From positions 2,790,001 to 2,854,000 of the forward strand of contig NZ_CAKLDM010000002.1 of the NCBI RefSeq assembly GCF_921294215.1: 64,000 bases of DNA. The letters run 5' to 3'. This document shows positions 1 through 14,812 of this stretch, one piece after another. This DNA is from Vibrio marisflavi CECT 7928. Its GTDB lineage: Bacteria > Pseudomonadota > Gammaproteobacteria > Enterobacterales > Vibrionaceae. Positions within the stretch are counted from its first letter, which is position 1. Every line of letters starts with the position of its first letter. Below the pieces are notes generated by a model. It searched no databases. It was not told the DNA's origin and worked only from the letters and a program-made list of their open reading frames with translations. Position numbers and translations under genes: made by a program.

Positions 1-66
1 AAACTGTAGCTCTGCAATCCCGTTGTCCAGTTCCTTTACTGATAAGGTGTTAGCTTGATAAATCAT
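1..66 (-). CDS. fadB: fadB, fatty acid oxidation complex alpha subunit, 5' end only
   Basis: Only the first 22 codons lie in the window; the gene runs off the left edge on the minus strand. The ATG at 66 reads MIYQANTLSVKELDNGIAEL, which I recognise as the N-terminus of vibrio FadB, the multifunctional enoyl-CoA hydratase/3-hydroxyacyl-CoA dehydrogenase of beta-oxidation. A GGAGA ribosome binding site sits about 8 bases upstream of the ATG on the minus strand. The FadR-type operator at 155-171 supports the call. Because only 22 residues are seen, the call rests on those residues and on context. Confidence 0.85.
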   Translation of the reverse strand, partial: MIYQANTLSVKELDNGIAELQF

Positions 67-154
67 TATTTATCTCCGTCACATATACCTAAGCATCTTC
101 AGTTTGTTGGGTCATGCAATCTTCAATAGAGAGAAAAGTGCATGTTTTAATCTT

Positions 155-171
155 GTCTGGTTAGACCAGTT
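155..171. promoter_or_regulatory. FadR operator upstream of fadB
   Basis: GTCTGGTTAGACCAGTT is an interrupted palindrome (CTGGT/ACCAG) that closely matches the FadR operator family, whose E. coli fadB member has the form TCTGG-N5-CCAGA. It lies about 90 bp upstream of the fadB start. FadR would repress fadB until long-chain acyl-CoA accumulates. The site is read from the sequence; the regulator is inferred. Confidence 0.75.
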
Positions 172-311
172 GCATTAGTGTGCACAGATCGAAGATACTA
201 TTCAATACATTTTTTCAACAAATATTTAACAATGAGAAATGCCTATCTAGTTAAAATCAACAGAGCAATACGTGATAGAATTTTCTTTTATTACCTAATT
301 ACTGAAGCCCT

Positions 312-929
312 ATGAACGATAGCCCTTATTTAATTCCCTCTGAACCAACACTATTTGAAGAGGAAATTAAAAAAAGTGTCTTCATTACTCACTTGATCCA
401 TACACCAAGTGTAGACGCCGCCAAGACTGCTATTGAACAGATAAAACAAGAACACAAGTCAGCAAGGCATAATTGCTGGGGATTTGTAGCGGGAAGGCCA
501 GAAGATTCAATGAAGTGGGGATTTAGCGATGATGGTGAGCCCTCAGGGACTGCTGGAAAGCCAATACTTGCCCAGCTGTCTGGTTCAGGCGTAGGAGAGT
601 TAACTGCCGTGGTGACTCGTTATTCGGGGGGGATTAAGTTAGGTACTGGTGGACTCGTTAAAGCATATGGTGGCGTTGTCCAGCAAGCGCTTAAGCAGCT
701 TCAAACAATTGAGAAAAAAATAACGACAAAGCTACGGCTAGAGTTAGACTATGGTTTGATGCCTGTTATCCAATCCGTAATGGACTTTTATCAAGCGCTA
801 ACCGTTGATTCAGACTATTCAGACTCAGTAGTGTTAGTGGTAGAAATAGAAAAAAATCAAGTCGATGCTTTTACCCAAGCAACGATCAATAAAAGTGGTG
901 CAAAGGTAGTTGTAACCACTATAAATTAA
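312..929 (+). CDS. yigZ: YigZ, IMPACT-family protein
   Basis: A 205-residue protein of the YigZ/IMPACT (UPF0029) family, the usual length. The N-terminal IMPACT fold carries the conserved stretch GFSDDGEPSGTAGKPI (about residues 71-86), followed by VVTRYSGGIKLGTGGLVKAY; the C-terminal 70 residues form the smaller DUF1949-like ferredoxin domain. Family members are linked to translation or nucleic-acid binding, but the biochemical role is not settled. It starts a colinear run with trkH (38 bp downstream) and hemG, the same order as in E. coli and V. cholerae. Confidence 0.92.
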   Translation: MNDSPYLIPSEPTLFEEEIKKSVFITHLIHTPSVDAAKTAIEQIKQEHKSARHNCWGFVAGRPEDSMKWGFSDDGEPSGTAGKPILAQLSGSGVGELTAVVTRYSGGIKLGTGGLVKAYGGVVQQALKQLQTIEKKITTKLRLELDYGLMPVIQSVMDFYQALTVDSDYSDSVVLVVEIEKNQVDAFTQATINKSGAKVVVTTIN

Positions 930-967
930 CATTGGGAAGTTAGAAGCTAGCCTTCACTTTAGATGCC

Positions 968-2425
968 ATGCAATTTCGATCTATTATTCGCATAGTTGGC
1001 CTTTTGTTGGCTCTTTTCAGTATTACTATGCTTGCTCCAGCGTTAGTCGCATTGATTTACCGAGACGGAGCTGGGGTTTCTTTCGTTACTACATTTTTTG
1101 TACTACTGGCTTGTGGGGCGTTTTGTTGGTTTCCAAACCGGAGATATAAGCAGGAGCTTCAATCTAGAGACGGTTTCCTCATCGTTGTCCTGTTTTGGAC
1201 GGTACTCGGAAGCGCTGGTGCCTTGCCTTTCCTTATTTCGGATAATCCTAGCGTTTCGGTAACAGATGCGTTCTTTGAATCCTTCTCTGCATTGACCACA
1301 ACCGGTGCCACGGTATTGACCGGTCTTGATTACTTACCCAAAGCCATACTTTTTTATCGACAAATATTGCAGTGGTTTGGCGGGATGGGGATCATCGTGT
1401 TAGCAGTAGCGATTTTACCTGTGCTTGGTATCGGTGGTATGCAGTTATACAGAGCAGAAATTCCCGGCCCAGTGAAAGATCGTAAGATGACTCCTCGAAT
1501 TGCCGAAACAGCAAAAGCGCTTTGGTACATCTATTTGAGTCTTACGATTGCATGTGCGTTGGCATACTGGCTTGCTGGAATGACACCGTTTGATGCTATC
1601 TGTCATAGTTTCTCTACTATAGCGATCGGGGGTTTTTCTACCCATGATGCGAGTATGGGCTATTTCAATAGTGAAGCCATTAACTTAATTGCAGTCGTGT
1701 TTTTGCTTATTTCAGCCTGTAACTACTCACTTCATTTCGCAGCTGTGGCCTCCGGTGGGGTTCATCCTCGGTATTACTTACGTGATCCTGAGTTTCGTGC
1801 ATTTTTTGTGGTGCAGGGCATACTGTTTTTGATTTGCTTTGGTGTTCTACTACTGAATCAAACTTACGGCTCGACGTTTGAAACTTTCGATATGGCTTTA
1901 TTCCAAACCGTGTCCATTTCCACAACAGCAGGTTTTACGACATCGAGTTTCTCTGAGTGGCCTTTGTTCTTGCCAGTACTATTGCTTTTCTCTTCATTTA
2001 TTGGCGGCTGTGCTGGCTCAACTGGTGGAGGAATGAAAGTAATAAGAATTCTCTTGCTGACTCGTCAGGGGGCTAGAGAAATGAAGCGATTGATCCACCC
2101 TAGAGCTGTCTACACCATCAAACTTGGAGGAACAGCGTTAAATCAAAGAGTTGTTGACGCTGTATGGGGGTTCTTTTCTGCATATACTTTGGTTTTTGTA
2201 GTGTGTATGCTGGCTCTAATTGCCACGGGGATGGGCGAGTTGACCGCTTTCTCTGCCGTAGCAGCAACGCTAAACAACTTAGGTCCGGGGTTAGGAGAGG
2301 TGGCTTCAAACTTTGCTAACGTCAATGATGGTGCCAAGTGGGTGCTGGTTCTTTCTATGGTATTTGGACGTTTAGAGATATTTACTCTGCTTATTTTGTT
2401 TACTCCTACATTTTGGCGCAGTTAA
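968..2425 (+). CDS. trkH: TrkH, Trk system potassium uptake channel subunit
   Basis: A 485-residue polytopic inner-membrane protein of the SKT superfamily, full length for TrkH. Four pore-loop repeats carry the filter glycines: TTTGAT (110-115), AIGGFST (219-225), TTAGFTT (319-325) and LNNLGPG in the last quarter. TrkH conducts K+ and needs the cytosolic NAD-binding subunit TrkA, which is not in this window. It follows yigZ closely, and hemG begins 11 bp after its stop, so the three are probably cotranscribed. Confidence 0.95.
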   Translation: MQFRSIIRIVGLLLALFSITMLAPALVALIYRDGAGVSFVTTFFVLLACGAFCWFPNRRYKQELQSRDGFLIVVLFWTVLGSAGALPFLISDNPSVSVTDAFFESFSALTTTGATVLTGLDYLPKAILFYRQILQWFGGMGIIVLAVAILPVLGIGGMQLYRAEIPGPVKDRKMTPRIAETAKALWYIYLSLTIACALAYWLAGMTPFDAICHSFSTIAIGGFSTHDASMGYFNSEAINLIAVVFLLISACNYSLHFAAVASGGVHPRYYLRDPEFRAFFVVQGILFLICFGVLLLNQTYGSTFETFDMALFQTVSISTTAGFTTSSFSEWPLFLPVLLLFSSFIGGCAGSTGGGMKVIRILLLTRQGAREMKRLIHPRAVYTIKLGGTALNQRVVDAVWGFFSAYTLVFVVCMLALIATGMGELTAFSAVAATLNNLGPGLGEVASNFANVNDGAKWVLVLSMVFGRLEIFTLLILFTPTFWRS

Positions 2426-2436
2426 AGAGGCTGGTG

Positions 2437-2976
2437 ATGAAAGTACTATTCCTTTATTCAAGTAGAGAAGGACAAACCAAAAAAATCTTCAAGTTCATCG
2501 ATAGTGAACTGCAGGGGTATGAGTGTGAGCTAAGAAATCTAGACGAGGTTGATAGCATAGACTTAGCTCAGTACGATAAGGTGTTGATCGGTGCTTCTAT
2601 TCGTTATGGCCACCTTAATAAGAAGCTATATCAATTTATAGATACCCACCTAGAGCAATTGAATAGAAGTAAAGTGGCCTTTTTCTGTGTGAACTTGACG
2701 GCTAGAAAGGAAGAGCAAGGAAAAGACACACCAGAAGGTAGCGCTTACATCCAAACCTTTCTCAAAAAATCGCCTTGGAAACCTGAGCTTATAGGTGTCT
2801 TTGCTGGGGCTCTTTATTATCCTCGTTATAACTGGATAGATAGAATGATGATTAAGTTCATCATGAGTATGACGGGCGGAGAAACAGATACCAGTAAAGA
2901 GGTTGAATATACCAATTGGCAAAAGGTGGCATTGTTTGCTGAAGAATTTAAGGGTTTGAAGGCTAAAAACGTATAG
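2437..2976 (+). CDS. hemG: HemG, menaquinone-dependent protoporphyrinogen oxidase
   Basis: A 179-residue flavodoxin-like enzyme that oxidises protoporphyrinogen IX to protoporphyrin IX, passing electrons to the quinone pool (late haem synthesis). The N-terminal FMN-binding strand and loop MKVLFLYSSREGQTKK is typical. I chose the ATG at 2437, 11 bp after the trkH stop, because an AAGAGG Shine-Dalgarno lies at 2425-2430. An in-frame ATG at 2338 would add 33 residues inside trkH that do not fit the family. The rRNA promoter region follows. Confidence 0.93.
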   Translation: MKVLFLYSSREGQTKKIFKFIDSELQGYECELRNLDEVDSIDLAQYDKVLIGASIRYGHLNKKLYQFIDTHLEQLNRSKVAFFCVNLTARKEEQGKDTPEGSAYIQTFLKKSPWKPELIGVFAGALYYPRYNWIDRMMIKFIMSMTGGETDTSKEVEYTNWQKVALFAEEFKGLKAKNV

Positions 2977-3010
2977 TTACGCGTCTTTTTGCCTAATTGT
3001 TAATCGAAAG

Positions 3011-3070
3011 GTTCTTTTTTCAAAAAAAACTTCAAAAAACGCTTGCCAACGTGACGCCGATCTCTATAAT
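3011..3070 (+). promoter_or_regulatory. rrn promoter P1 with A/T-rich UP-like region
   Basis: TTGCCA (3043-3048), a 16-bp spacer and a perfect TATAAT (3065-3070) are followed by a GC-rich discriminator, as expected for a stringently controlled rRNA promoter. The A-tract-rich stretch 3011-3042 just upstream has the composition of an UP element for the RNA polymerase alpha subunit. The start should be near 3077-3080. Confidence 0.8.
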
Positions 3071-3170
3071 GCCACCTCGCTGACACGGGATGGCTTCAAA
3101 CAAAGCAATCAACGAGTTAGCAAGGTCTCCTAGCTAAGCCCAGTGCTTAAAAAAGTTTTGAAAAAAGTGG

Positions 3171-3198
3171 TTGACACTAAAACTTAAATCGCTAGAAT
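3171..3198 (+). promoter_or_regulatory. rrn promoter P2
   Basis: A perfect TTGACA (3171-3176), a 16-bp spacer and TAGAAT (3193-3198) lie about 130 bp after P1. This tandem P1/P2 arrangement is typical of enterobacterial and vibrio rRNA operons. Confidence 0.8.
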
Positions 3199-3230
3199 AG
3201 CCGTCCGCTTTGAGATGAACTTCAAAGCAT

Positions 3231-3244
3231 TGCTCTTTAACAAT
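3231..3244 (+). promoter_or_regulatory. rrn leader boxA antitermination signal
   Basis: TGCTCTTTAACAAT is the conserved boxA, bound in RNA by NusB/NusE for rRNA antitermination. A second copy, TGCTCTTTAACAATTT, is found at 5168-5183 in the 16S-23S spacer. Confidence 0.85.
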
Positions 3245-3414
3245 ATAAACCTATCAATCTGTGTGGGCACTCGTTGATGATAATCAAATTAGAAGCTTCG
3301 GCTTCAAATTAGGTTTCAATGAAACGAAGTGACCAACGAGTCGAAAGACTCAGCACAGTCAATTCAAACATTACTTTATGTAATGTTCAGTATTCATTGA
3401 GCCGACAAAATCTT

Positions 3415-4959
<1,545 letters not shown>

Positions 4960-5024
4960 TACGAAAGATTATTGCGATGAGTGTTCACACAGATTGATAA
5001 GGTTTAATCGAGCAAAAAAGATGT

Positions 5025-5101
5025 GGGTCTGTAGCTCAGGTGGTTAGAGCGTTCGCCTGATAAGCGAGAGGTCGGTGGTTCAAGTCCACTCAGACCCACC
5101 A
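5025..5101 (+). tRNA. ileT: tRNA-Ile (GAU) in the 16S-23S spacer
   Basis: A 77-nt cloverleaf. The acceptor stem GGGTCTG pairs with CAGACCC, followed by A and an encoded CCA. The anticodon arm has GAT in the CTGATAA loop, and the T arm GGTTCAAGTCC is intact. No tRNA-Ala follows it in the spacer, so this operon is of the single-tRNA-Ile spacer type. Confidence 0.97.
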
Positions 5102-5167
5102 ATACTTTTTAGTAAGTCATCATCAAAGTGTTCTGATAAGAATATTTGAATGATGCTTTATGCATCT

Positions 5168-5183
5168 TGCTCTTTAACAATTT
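5168..5183 (+). promoter_or_regulatory. spacer boxA before 23S rRNA
   Basis: TGCTCTTTAACAATTT repeats the leader boxA about 220 bp before the 23S start. The remaining spacer (5102-5400) holds no second tRNA and no credible gene; it should contain the 23S processing-stem arm. Confidence 0.8.
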
Positions 5184-5400
5184 GGAAAGCTGACAGATAA
5201 CGATTTGATTTATCGTTATCTAATTAAAAGTTCTCAAATCCTAAATCTGTATTGATTTAGGTACCAACACACATTCAAGTGTTCTTGGGAATAACTTACG
5301 AGTTATTCATATTTGAGTCCGGCAATTATCAGTCTCAATCATGTTTAAATAAATTGAGACACCTTTAGTGTTGACCGTACAAAACTCTTTTGGGTTGTAT

Positions 5401-8290
<2,890 letters not shown>

Positions 8291-8403
8291 ACAACACCAA
8301 AAGGGTTTTTGTGGGACTCAAACTAGAACATTGAATGTGTAATAGAACGAAAAACAGCTTTCCGAATTAAATCGTAGAGTCGATGACTTTATGATGAAGA
8401 ATT

Positions 8404-8523
8404 TGCTTGGCGACCATAGCGTTGTGGACCCACCTGATTCCATGCCGAACTCAGAAGTGAAACGCAACTGCGCCGATGGTAGTGTGGGGCTTCCCCATGT
8501 GAGAGTAGGTCATCGCCGGGCTT
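8404..8523 (+). rRNA. rrf: 5S ribosomal RNA
   Basis: A 120-nt 5S gene. The 5' end TGCTTGGCGACC pairs with the 3' end near CGCCGGGC, and the conserved core CCATGCCGAACTCAGAAGTG is present. It lies 113 bp after the 23S gene. The 3' end is approximate by one or two bases. Confidence 0.95.
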
Positions 8524-8594
8524 TAATTTTATTTTCACTTTTTCAAAAGTGAAGACAAAAGATGGACACTTGCGAACGCGAGTGATACCACTGC

Positions 8595-8671
8595 GGAGTG
8601 GTAGTTCAGTTGGTTAGAATACCGGCCTGTCACGCCGGGGGTCGCGGGTTCGAGTCCCGTCCACTCCGCCA
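8595..8671 (+). tRNA. aspT: tRNA-Asp (GUC), distal gene of the rRNA operon
   Basis: A 77-nt cloverleaf. The acceptor stem GGAGTGG pairs with CCACTCC, followed by G and an encoded CCA. The anticodon loop CTGTCAC contains GTC. It lies 72 bp after 5S and before the operon terminator, so it should be cotranscribed with the rRNAs. Confidence 0.97.
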
Positions 8672-8680
8672 TTTATACTA

Positions 8681-8709
8681 AGCCTCAGTCGAAAGACTGG
8701 GGCTTTTTT
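8681..8709 (+). terminator. rho-independent terminator of the rRNA operon
   Basis: AGCCTCAGTC, a GAAA loop and GACTGGGGCT form a 10-bp stem with a T-G wobble, followed by TTTTTT. Confidence 0.92.
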
Positions 8710-9135
8710 ACGTTCTAAATAAATCAAAAAATAAATGGGCAATACAGCTCGATAGTTTTCTAGTTTAAGGCGAGTTGATGCTTTGAGAAGAGGCCTTCTT
8801 GCTCATACACAAATACTACAGCTAAAGCTATTAGAATATGAATCTTCAAGTTACCTTCAAGTAATTGACACCCCTAGAAGCTGGAGTTCGATTGTTTATG
8901 TCGTTGTTATTTACAATGTTGTATTGCAGTTGATCTTGTCGATGTCTTTCCAGTCACCTATATACATACTGCACAAAGGTTAAATAAGCTCAAAAAGTGA
9001 CTCCTGTAACGTGTTAAAAGTGAGTGACTAAATGGCAATATTGTCCATGTTATTTGACTTTCCTTTCTTCAAACGAACCATATACGGAATATTAAAAATA
9101 ACTTTGATTGCTCGCTTTATAGCCTGATTACTATA
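8710..9135. other. intergenic region without a recognisable gene
   Basis: About 425 bp between the rRNA operon terminator and crcB. The only frame of note (8783-8983, 66 codons) lacks a ribosome binding site and has no familiar sequence. I see no fluoride-riboswitch core ahead of crcB. Confidence 0.6.
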
Positions 9136-9166
9136 AAATACCCCAATTATTTTTTAGGGGGTATTT
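9136..9166 (+). promoter_or_regulatory. hairpin occluding the crcB ribosome binding site
   Basis: AAATACCCC (9136-9144) pairs perfectly with GGGGTATTT (9158-9166) over a 13-base loop. The 3' arm contains most of the AGGGGG Shine-Dalgarno (9156-9161) and ends at the base before the ATG at 9167. Folding would therefore hide the ribosome binding site. The pairing is seen directly; a regulatory role is inferred. Confidence 0.55.
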
Positions 9167-9550
9167 ATGAATCAGCTTTATATCTTAGGCTACATAGCAA
9201 TTGGTGGGGCATTTGGTGCCTGTTCTCGCTATCTTATTTCAGAGTGGTGCGCTGCGCTTCTTGGCAAGGGGTTCCCGTACGGCACGCTAACGGTCAACAT
9301 CGCAGGTTCTTTCATCATGGGTCTGCTAGCTGCCGCATTACAAAATGACTTGATATCAAATGACCCTTGGCGCCAGATTATTGGTCTTGGCTTCTTAGGC
9401 GCGCTAACTACGTTTTCTACCTTCTCAATGGATAACGTTACTCTGATGCAGCAGGGCGCAATGTTTAAAATGGGACTAAATGTCATATTGAATGTACTGT
9501 TTAGTATTTCTGCTGCTTGGGTTGGTTTTCAGATTATCTCTCGAGCATAA
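9167..9550 (+). CDS. crcB: CrcB/Fluc fluoride channel
   Basis: A 127-residue membrane protein with four hydrophobic segments, full length for the family. Hallmarks are GGAFGACSRYLISE (residues 13-26), GTLTVNIAGSF with the conserved Asn, and GFLGALTTFSTFS with the TTFST motif of the fluoride path. Fluc channels act as antiparallel dimers that expel fluoride. The gene appears monocistronic between the rrn operon and the thi operon. Confidence 0.95.
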   Translation: MNQLYILGYIAIGGAFGACSRYLISEWCAALLGKGFPYGTLTVNIAGSFIMGLLAAALQNDLISNDPWRQIIGLGFLGALTTFSTFSMDNVTLMQQGAMFKMGLNVILNVLFSISAAWVGFQIISRA

Positions 9551-9576
9551 TCTTGCTTTATATAGCAATGAATATG

Positions 9577-9604
9577 TTGTTAATTTCAATTAATTTCATA
9601 TAAT
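9577..9604 (+). promoter_or_regulatory. thi operon promoter
   Basis: TTGTTA (9577-9582), a 16-bp spacer and a perfect TATAAT (9599-9604) lie just before the first stem of the TPP riboswitch, so transcription should start near 9611. Confidence 0.75.
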
Positions 9605-9611
9605 GACTCTA

Positions 9612-9693
9612 CTTGTCGGAGTGCCACAAGGCTGAGACCGTTAAACCGGGATCCGTTGAACCTGATCAGGCTAATACCTGCGAAGGGAACAAG
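9612..9693 (+). promoter_or_regulatory. TPP riboswitch (THI element)
   Basis: The conserved thi-box segments appear in order: GCTGAGA (9631-9637), then GTTGAACCTGATC and CTAATACCTGCGAAGGGA. The closing P1 stem is CTTGT (9612-9616) with ACAAG (9689-9693). It precedes thiC by about 125 bp. TPP binding is expected to repress thiC and the downstream thi genes. Confidence 0.96.
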
Positions 9694-9733
9694 AGAAAAT
9701 TAACAAGACATAACTCTATTCGTCTTATCTATC

Positions 9734-11768
<2,035 letters not shown>

Positions 11769-11771
11769 GCA

Positions 11772-13046
11772 TTGAAAGTTCTTATCCCATCTCGTGCATT
11801 AGAGCTGAAGGGTGAGATTAAAAACTGTTTAACCCTTGCTAACAAGCAAGGGTTTGATACACGAAGTATTGAGTTTGGAGTATCAGAAACTCAATGCTTC
11901 GTTATTAACTCATCTAATTTCAACACTTCCATTTGCGCTGACTTTCTTTGTACTTCAGAGCAATGCTTACAAAACTCAAACTGCGACTATATTGCAATCT
12001 ATGCCGGAAATTCATCTGATTCCTCTTGGAAGAATGGAGCTTCTAGCTCTAGCAATCAAGCATCTCCAATTTATATAGGAATAAGCCACGAGAAGTGCAA
12101 GTATGATGTCTGGTCTAGCCCTAGCGGCACAAGAGCTGTCAGTAGGGACGATTCTTTTCCATCATCGTTTAACAAAACACATCATTTCTGTTGGCTGCTA
12201 AGTGCTATTGCTCTCCACTACTCCATTGACGATGCCATAGTATTAGCAAATGCGTTTTCCAATGTTTCACGTGAAACATGGCCAGTGTCTATTAAAGATT
12301 TTCCGGATGTTGTTACAGAGAGCGAAAGCCTTAGCGTTCATTGCCCTTGGCTTGATGGTGAGTCTGCCAAAGAGTTTAAACAAGTAGAAAAGTCATTTTT
12401 TGCAATTTACCCAATAGTCGATTCTATTGACTGGTTAGAGCGTTTGCTAAAGTTTGGTGTTAAGACCATACAGTTTCGTATAAAGAACTACCCAGTCTAT
12501 CAGACTGAGCAACTGGTTAAATCCGCTATTTCGTTAGGAAACCGGTATGAAGCACAGCTGTTTATAAACGACCATTGGCAATTGGCTATCAAACATAATG
12601 CATTTGGTGTCCACTTAGGCCAAGAAGATTTAACAGATGTGTGTTTACATCAGCTTTCTTCTAATGGACTAGCTCTTGGTGTTTCAACACATGGCTACTA
12701 TGAAGTATTGCTAGCGCTAAGGTTGAATCCAAGTTACCTAGCATTTGGGCAGGTTTTTAAAACAGTAACTAAGCAAGTAGATTCGCACCCTCAAGGGCTT
12801 ACAAAGCTAAAGCTCTTTCAACGACTAATAGATACAACAATACTGAATGAAGTCCACTCGAATATTGCGACGGTTGCTATTGGCGGAATCAACTTGCAAA
12901 ACGCTGAATTGGTTTCTCAATGTGGGGTAGATAGCCTAGCTGTTATTGGTGCGATAACTAATGCGAAAGACACAAAGTACGCAGTAGATAGTCTCCTTAA
13001 TGCTTTTAACAATACAAGGCCGTTAATAAATAGGGGGGCTATGTAA
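11772..13046 (+). CDS. thiE: ThiE, thiamine-phosphate synthase with an extra N-terminal domain
   Basis: The C-terminal half (about residues 208-418) is ThiE, which joins HMP-PP and THZ-P. It shows TIQFRIK, FINDHW, GVHLGQEDL, LGVSTH, FGQVFKTVTK and AIGGIN. The enzyme alone is about 210 residues, but this protein has 424. The N-terminal 200 residues look like a decayed ThiD (HMP kinase) domain: only a stretch around residues 138-165 (SAIALHYSIDDAIVLANAF) resembles the ThiD C-terminus. The start is TTG at 11772, three bases after the thiC stop, with GAGGA at 11759-11763. A perfect parS lies inside the gene at 12263. Confidence 0.9.
   Translation: MKVLIPSRALELKGEIKNCLTLANKQGFDTRSIEFGVSETQCFVINSSNFNTSICADFLCTSEQCLQNSNCDYIAIYAGNSSDSSWKNGASSSSNQASPIYIGISHEKCKYDVWSSPSGTRAVSRDDSFPSSFNKTHHFCWLLSAIALHYSIDDAIVLANAFSNVSRETWPVSIKDFPDVVTESESLSVHCPWLDGESAKEFKQVEKSFFAIYPIVDSIDWLERLLKFGVKTIQFRIKNYPVYQTEQLVKSAISLGNRYEAQLFINDHWQLAIKHNAFGVHLGQEDLTDVCLHQLSSNGLALGVSTHGYYEVLLALRLNPSYLAFGQVFKTVTKQVDSHPQGLTKLKLFQRLIDTTILNEVHSNIATVAIGGINLQNAELVSQCGVDSLAVIGAITNAKDTKYAVDSLLNAFNNTRPLINRGAM
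12263..12278. other. parS site 1 (ParB binding site), inside thiE
   Basis: TGTTTCACGTGAAACA is a perfect 16-bp palindrome that fits the bacterial chromosomal parS consensus (NGTTNCACGTGAAACN in V. cholerae chromosome 1). It is embedded in thiE codons for NVSRET. An identical 16-mer occurs at 15930. Confidence 0.93.
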
Positions 13047-13825
13047 TGTTGTCAGACGAATTGTTTTTGCGTTATCAAAGGCAAATATCTGTTGAAGAGG
13101 TTGGCGAGCTAGGGCAAGAAAGGTTGAGTAAAAGCCATGTTCTTATTGTCGGTTGCGGTGGGTTAGGCTGCTCAGTTGCATTATTCTTGGCAGCCTCTGG
13201 CATTGGCAAAATGGTCCTATGTGATGATGATATTGTTGAGTCATCTAATTTGCAACGTCAGATAGCGTACCGAGTTAACGATGTAGGTCAGCCAAAGGTA
13301 GACGCGCTTGCCAATCAAATATCTGATTTAAACCCGAATGTTTCAGTTAGAAAACTTGCCAAAAGACTCGAGCCAAACCAACTTGGTTTAGAAACAATGT
13401 TGGCAGATATTGTCATCGATTGTACTGACAACTTTCAATCTAGGCAGATGATTAATTTGGCCTGCTATAAGTCAAAGAAGCTTCTAATTAGCGGTGCGGC
13501 TATAGGGTGGAAGGGTCAGTTGGCTGTTTTCAATTACTCCAAAGATAGTGCCTGTTATCGTTGCCTTAATCCTTTGGATAAGCATACACAAACAAACAAC
13601 TGTACTACGGCAGGTATTGTCGGCCCTGTAGTAGGAACAATTGGAAACCTACAGGCGCTAGTTGCGATCCAGATAATTGCTTTGAGTGAATCTAGATTTA
13701 AGCCAAATGTTATTCATATATTCGATGGATTACAGATGGAGTGGCAAAACTATCAAATCCCAAAAGACACATCTTGCGATGTATGTGGAGTCACTAGCGC
13801 GATAACGAATAGGAGAGAGGCATGA
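13046..13825 (+). CDS. thiF: ThiF, ThiS adenylyltransferase
   Basis: A 259-residue E1-like enzyme that adenylates the C-terminus of ThiS. The nucleotide-binding loop VGCGGLGC starts near residue 36, followed by DDDIVESSNLQRQ; two zinc pairs appear as CYRC and CDVC near the C-terminus. Its ATG overlaps the thiE stop by one base (TAATG) behind AGGGGGG, indicating translational coupling. Confidence 0.96.
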   Translation: MLSDELFLRYQRQISVEEVGELGQERLSKSHVLIVGCGGLGCSVALFLAASGIGKMVLCDDDIVESSNLQRQIAYRVNDVGQPKVDALANQISDLNPNVSVRKLAKRLEPNQLGLETMLADIVIDCTDNFQSRQMINLACYKSKKLLISGAAIGWKGQLAVFNYSKDSACYRCLNPLDKHTQTNNCTTAGIVGPVVGTIGNLQALVAIQIIALSESRFKPNVIHIFDGLQMEWQNYQIPKDTSCDVCGVTSAITNRREA

Positions 13826-14031
13826 AACTAATACATGTCACGATCAACAACCAAAAGAAACAGATTAAAGAAAGCGTAAGTTTGCAGGGTATTATTCAAG
13901 ATTTTGACTTACCTAGCGCTGGTACAGTGTTCACAGTAAATAATCAGATTGTTCCAAAAGGTCACTGGGACAATACTTCGTTGAACGAAGGTGATGTCAT
14001 TTCACTATTTCAAGCCATAGCCGGAGGGTAA
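13822..14031 (+). CDS. thiS: ThiS, sulfur-carrier protein
   Basis: A 69-residue ubiquitin-like protein ending in the obligatory Gly-Gly (SLFQAIAGG), the residue that is adenylated by ThiF and thiocarboxylated. The start overlaps the thiF stop by 4 bases (ATGA) and has a strong AGGAGAGAGG ribosome binding site. It donates sulfur to ThiG for thiazole synthesis. Confidence 0.95.
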   Translation: MKLIHVTINNQKKQIKESVSLQGIIQDFDLPSAGTVFTVNNQIVPKGHWDNTSLNEGDVISLFQAIAGG

Positions 14032-14039
14032 GTAACACA

Positions 14040-14804
14040 ATGCTTAAAATTGCAGGTATAGAGTTTAAATCAAGGTTACTGACTGGAACGGGAAAGTTTT
14101 CAAGCAGCGAGGCCATGATTAACGCAATATCGAGCTCCGGTTCGCAAATGGCGACAATGGCGCTAAAAAGAGTGGAGCTTGATACAAAAGATGACGATAT
14201 TCTTAAGCCTTTAATAGACAATAATATCAAGCTTCTACCTAATACGTCCGGAGCTAAAACAGCAAAAGATGCTGTATTTGCTGCTCATCTAGCTCGCGAG
14301 GCACTCGGCACAGAGTGGGTAAAACTAGAAATTCATCCAGACCCTAGATATTTACTTCCTGACCCAATCGAAACGTTTAATGCCGCTAAACAACTAGTAA
14401 AAGATGGTTTCACGGTGTTGCCGTACTGTCATGCTGATCCCGTATTATGTAAGCGCTTGGAAGATGTAGGCTGTGCTGCTGTTATGCCATTGGGCGCGCC
14501 AATTGGTTCGAACAAAGGATTAAGGACAGAAGATTTTTTGAAGATTATTATTGAGCAGTCAAATGTCCCAGTAGTGGTTGATGCCGGAATTGGTGCTCCT
14601 TCACATGCTGCCTATGCAATGGAGCTTGGTGCTGACGCTGTACTTGTTAATACCGCTATTGCAGCAACTCAAGAGCCAGCTTTAATGGCTAGAGCATTTA
14701 AGCATGCCGTCGAAAGTGGTCGAATGGCCTATGAATCAGGCCTTGCAAGTGTTGTTTCTCATGCTGTTGCCTCTAGCCCACTAACCGCCTTTCTAGACGA
14801 GTGA
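14040..14804 (+). CDS. thiG: ThiG, thiazole synthase
   Basis: A 254-residue TIM-barrel enzyme that builds thiazole phosphate from DXP, ThiS thiocarboxylate and dehydroglycine. The Schiff-base lysine lies in WVKLEIHPD (around residue 96). SGAKTA, the phosphate-binding [11 protein letters not shown] and NTAIA motifs are present. It begins 8 bp after thiS, behind GGAGGG. Confidence 0.96.
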   Translation: MLKIAGIEFKSRLLTGTGKFSSSEAMINAISSSGSQMATMALKRVELDTKDDDILKPLIDNNIKLLPNTSGAKTAKDAVFAAHLAREALGTEWVKLEIHPDPRYLLPDPIETFNAAKQLVKDGFTVLPYCHADPVLCKRLEDVGCAAVMPLGAPIGSNKGLRTEDFLKIIIEQSNVPVVVDAGIGAPSHAAYAMELGADAVLVNTAIAATQEPALMARAFKHAVESGRMAYESGLASVVSHAVASSPLTAFLDE

Positions 14805-14812
14805 AACATACA

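Noticed and set aside
8783..8983. 66-codon open frame between tRNA-Asp and crcB
   Set aside because: No ribosome binding site, no familiar sequence, composition like surrounding noncoding DNA.
9001..9166. Possible fluoride riboswitch ahead of crcB
   Set aside because: The conserved GGNGATGG-type core and pseudoknot partners are not found; only the RBS hairpin is visible.
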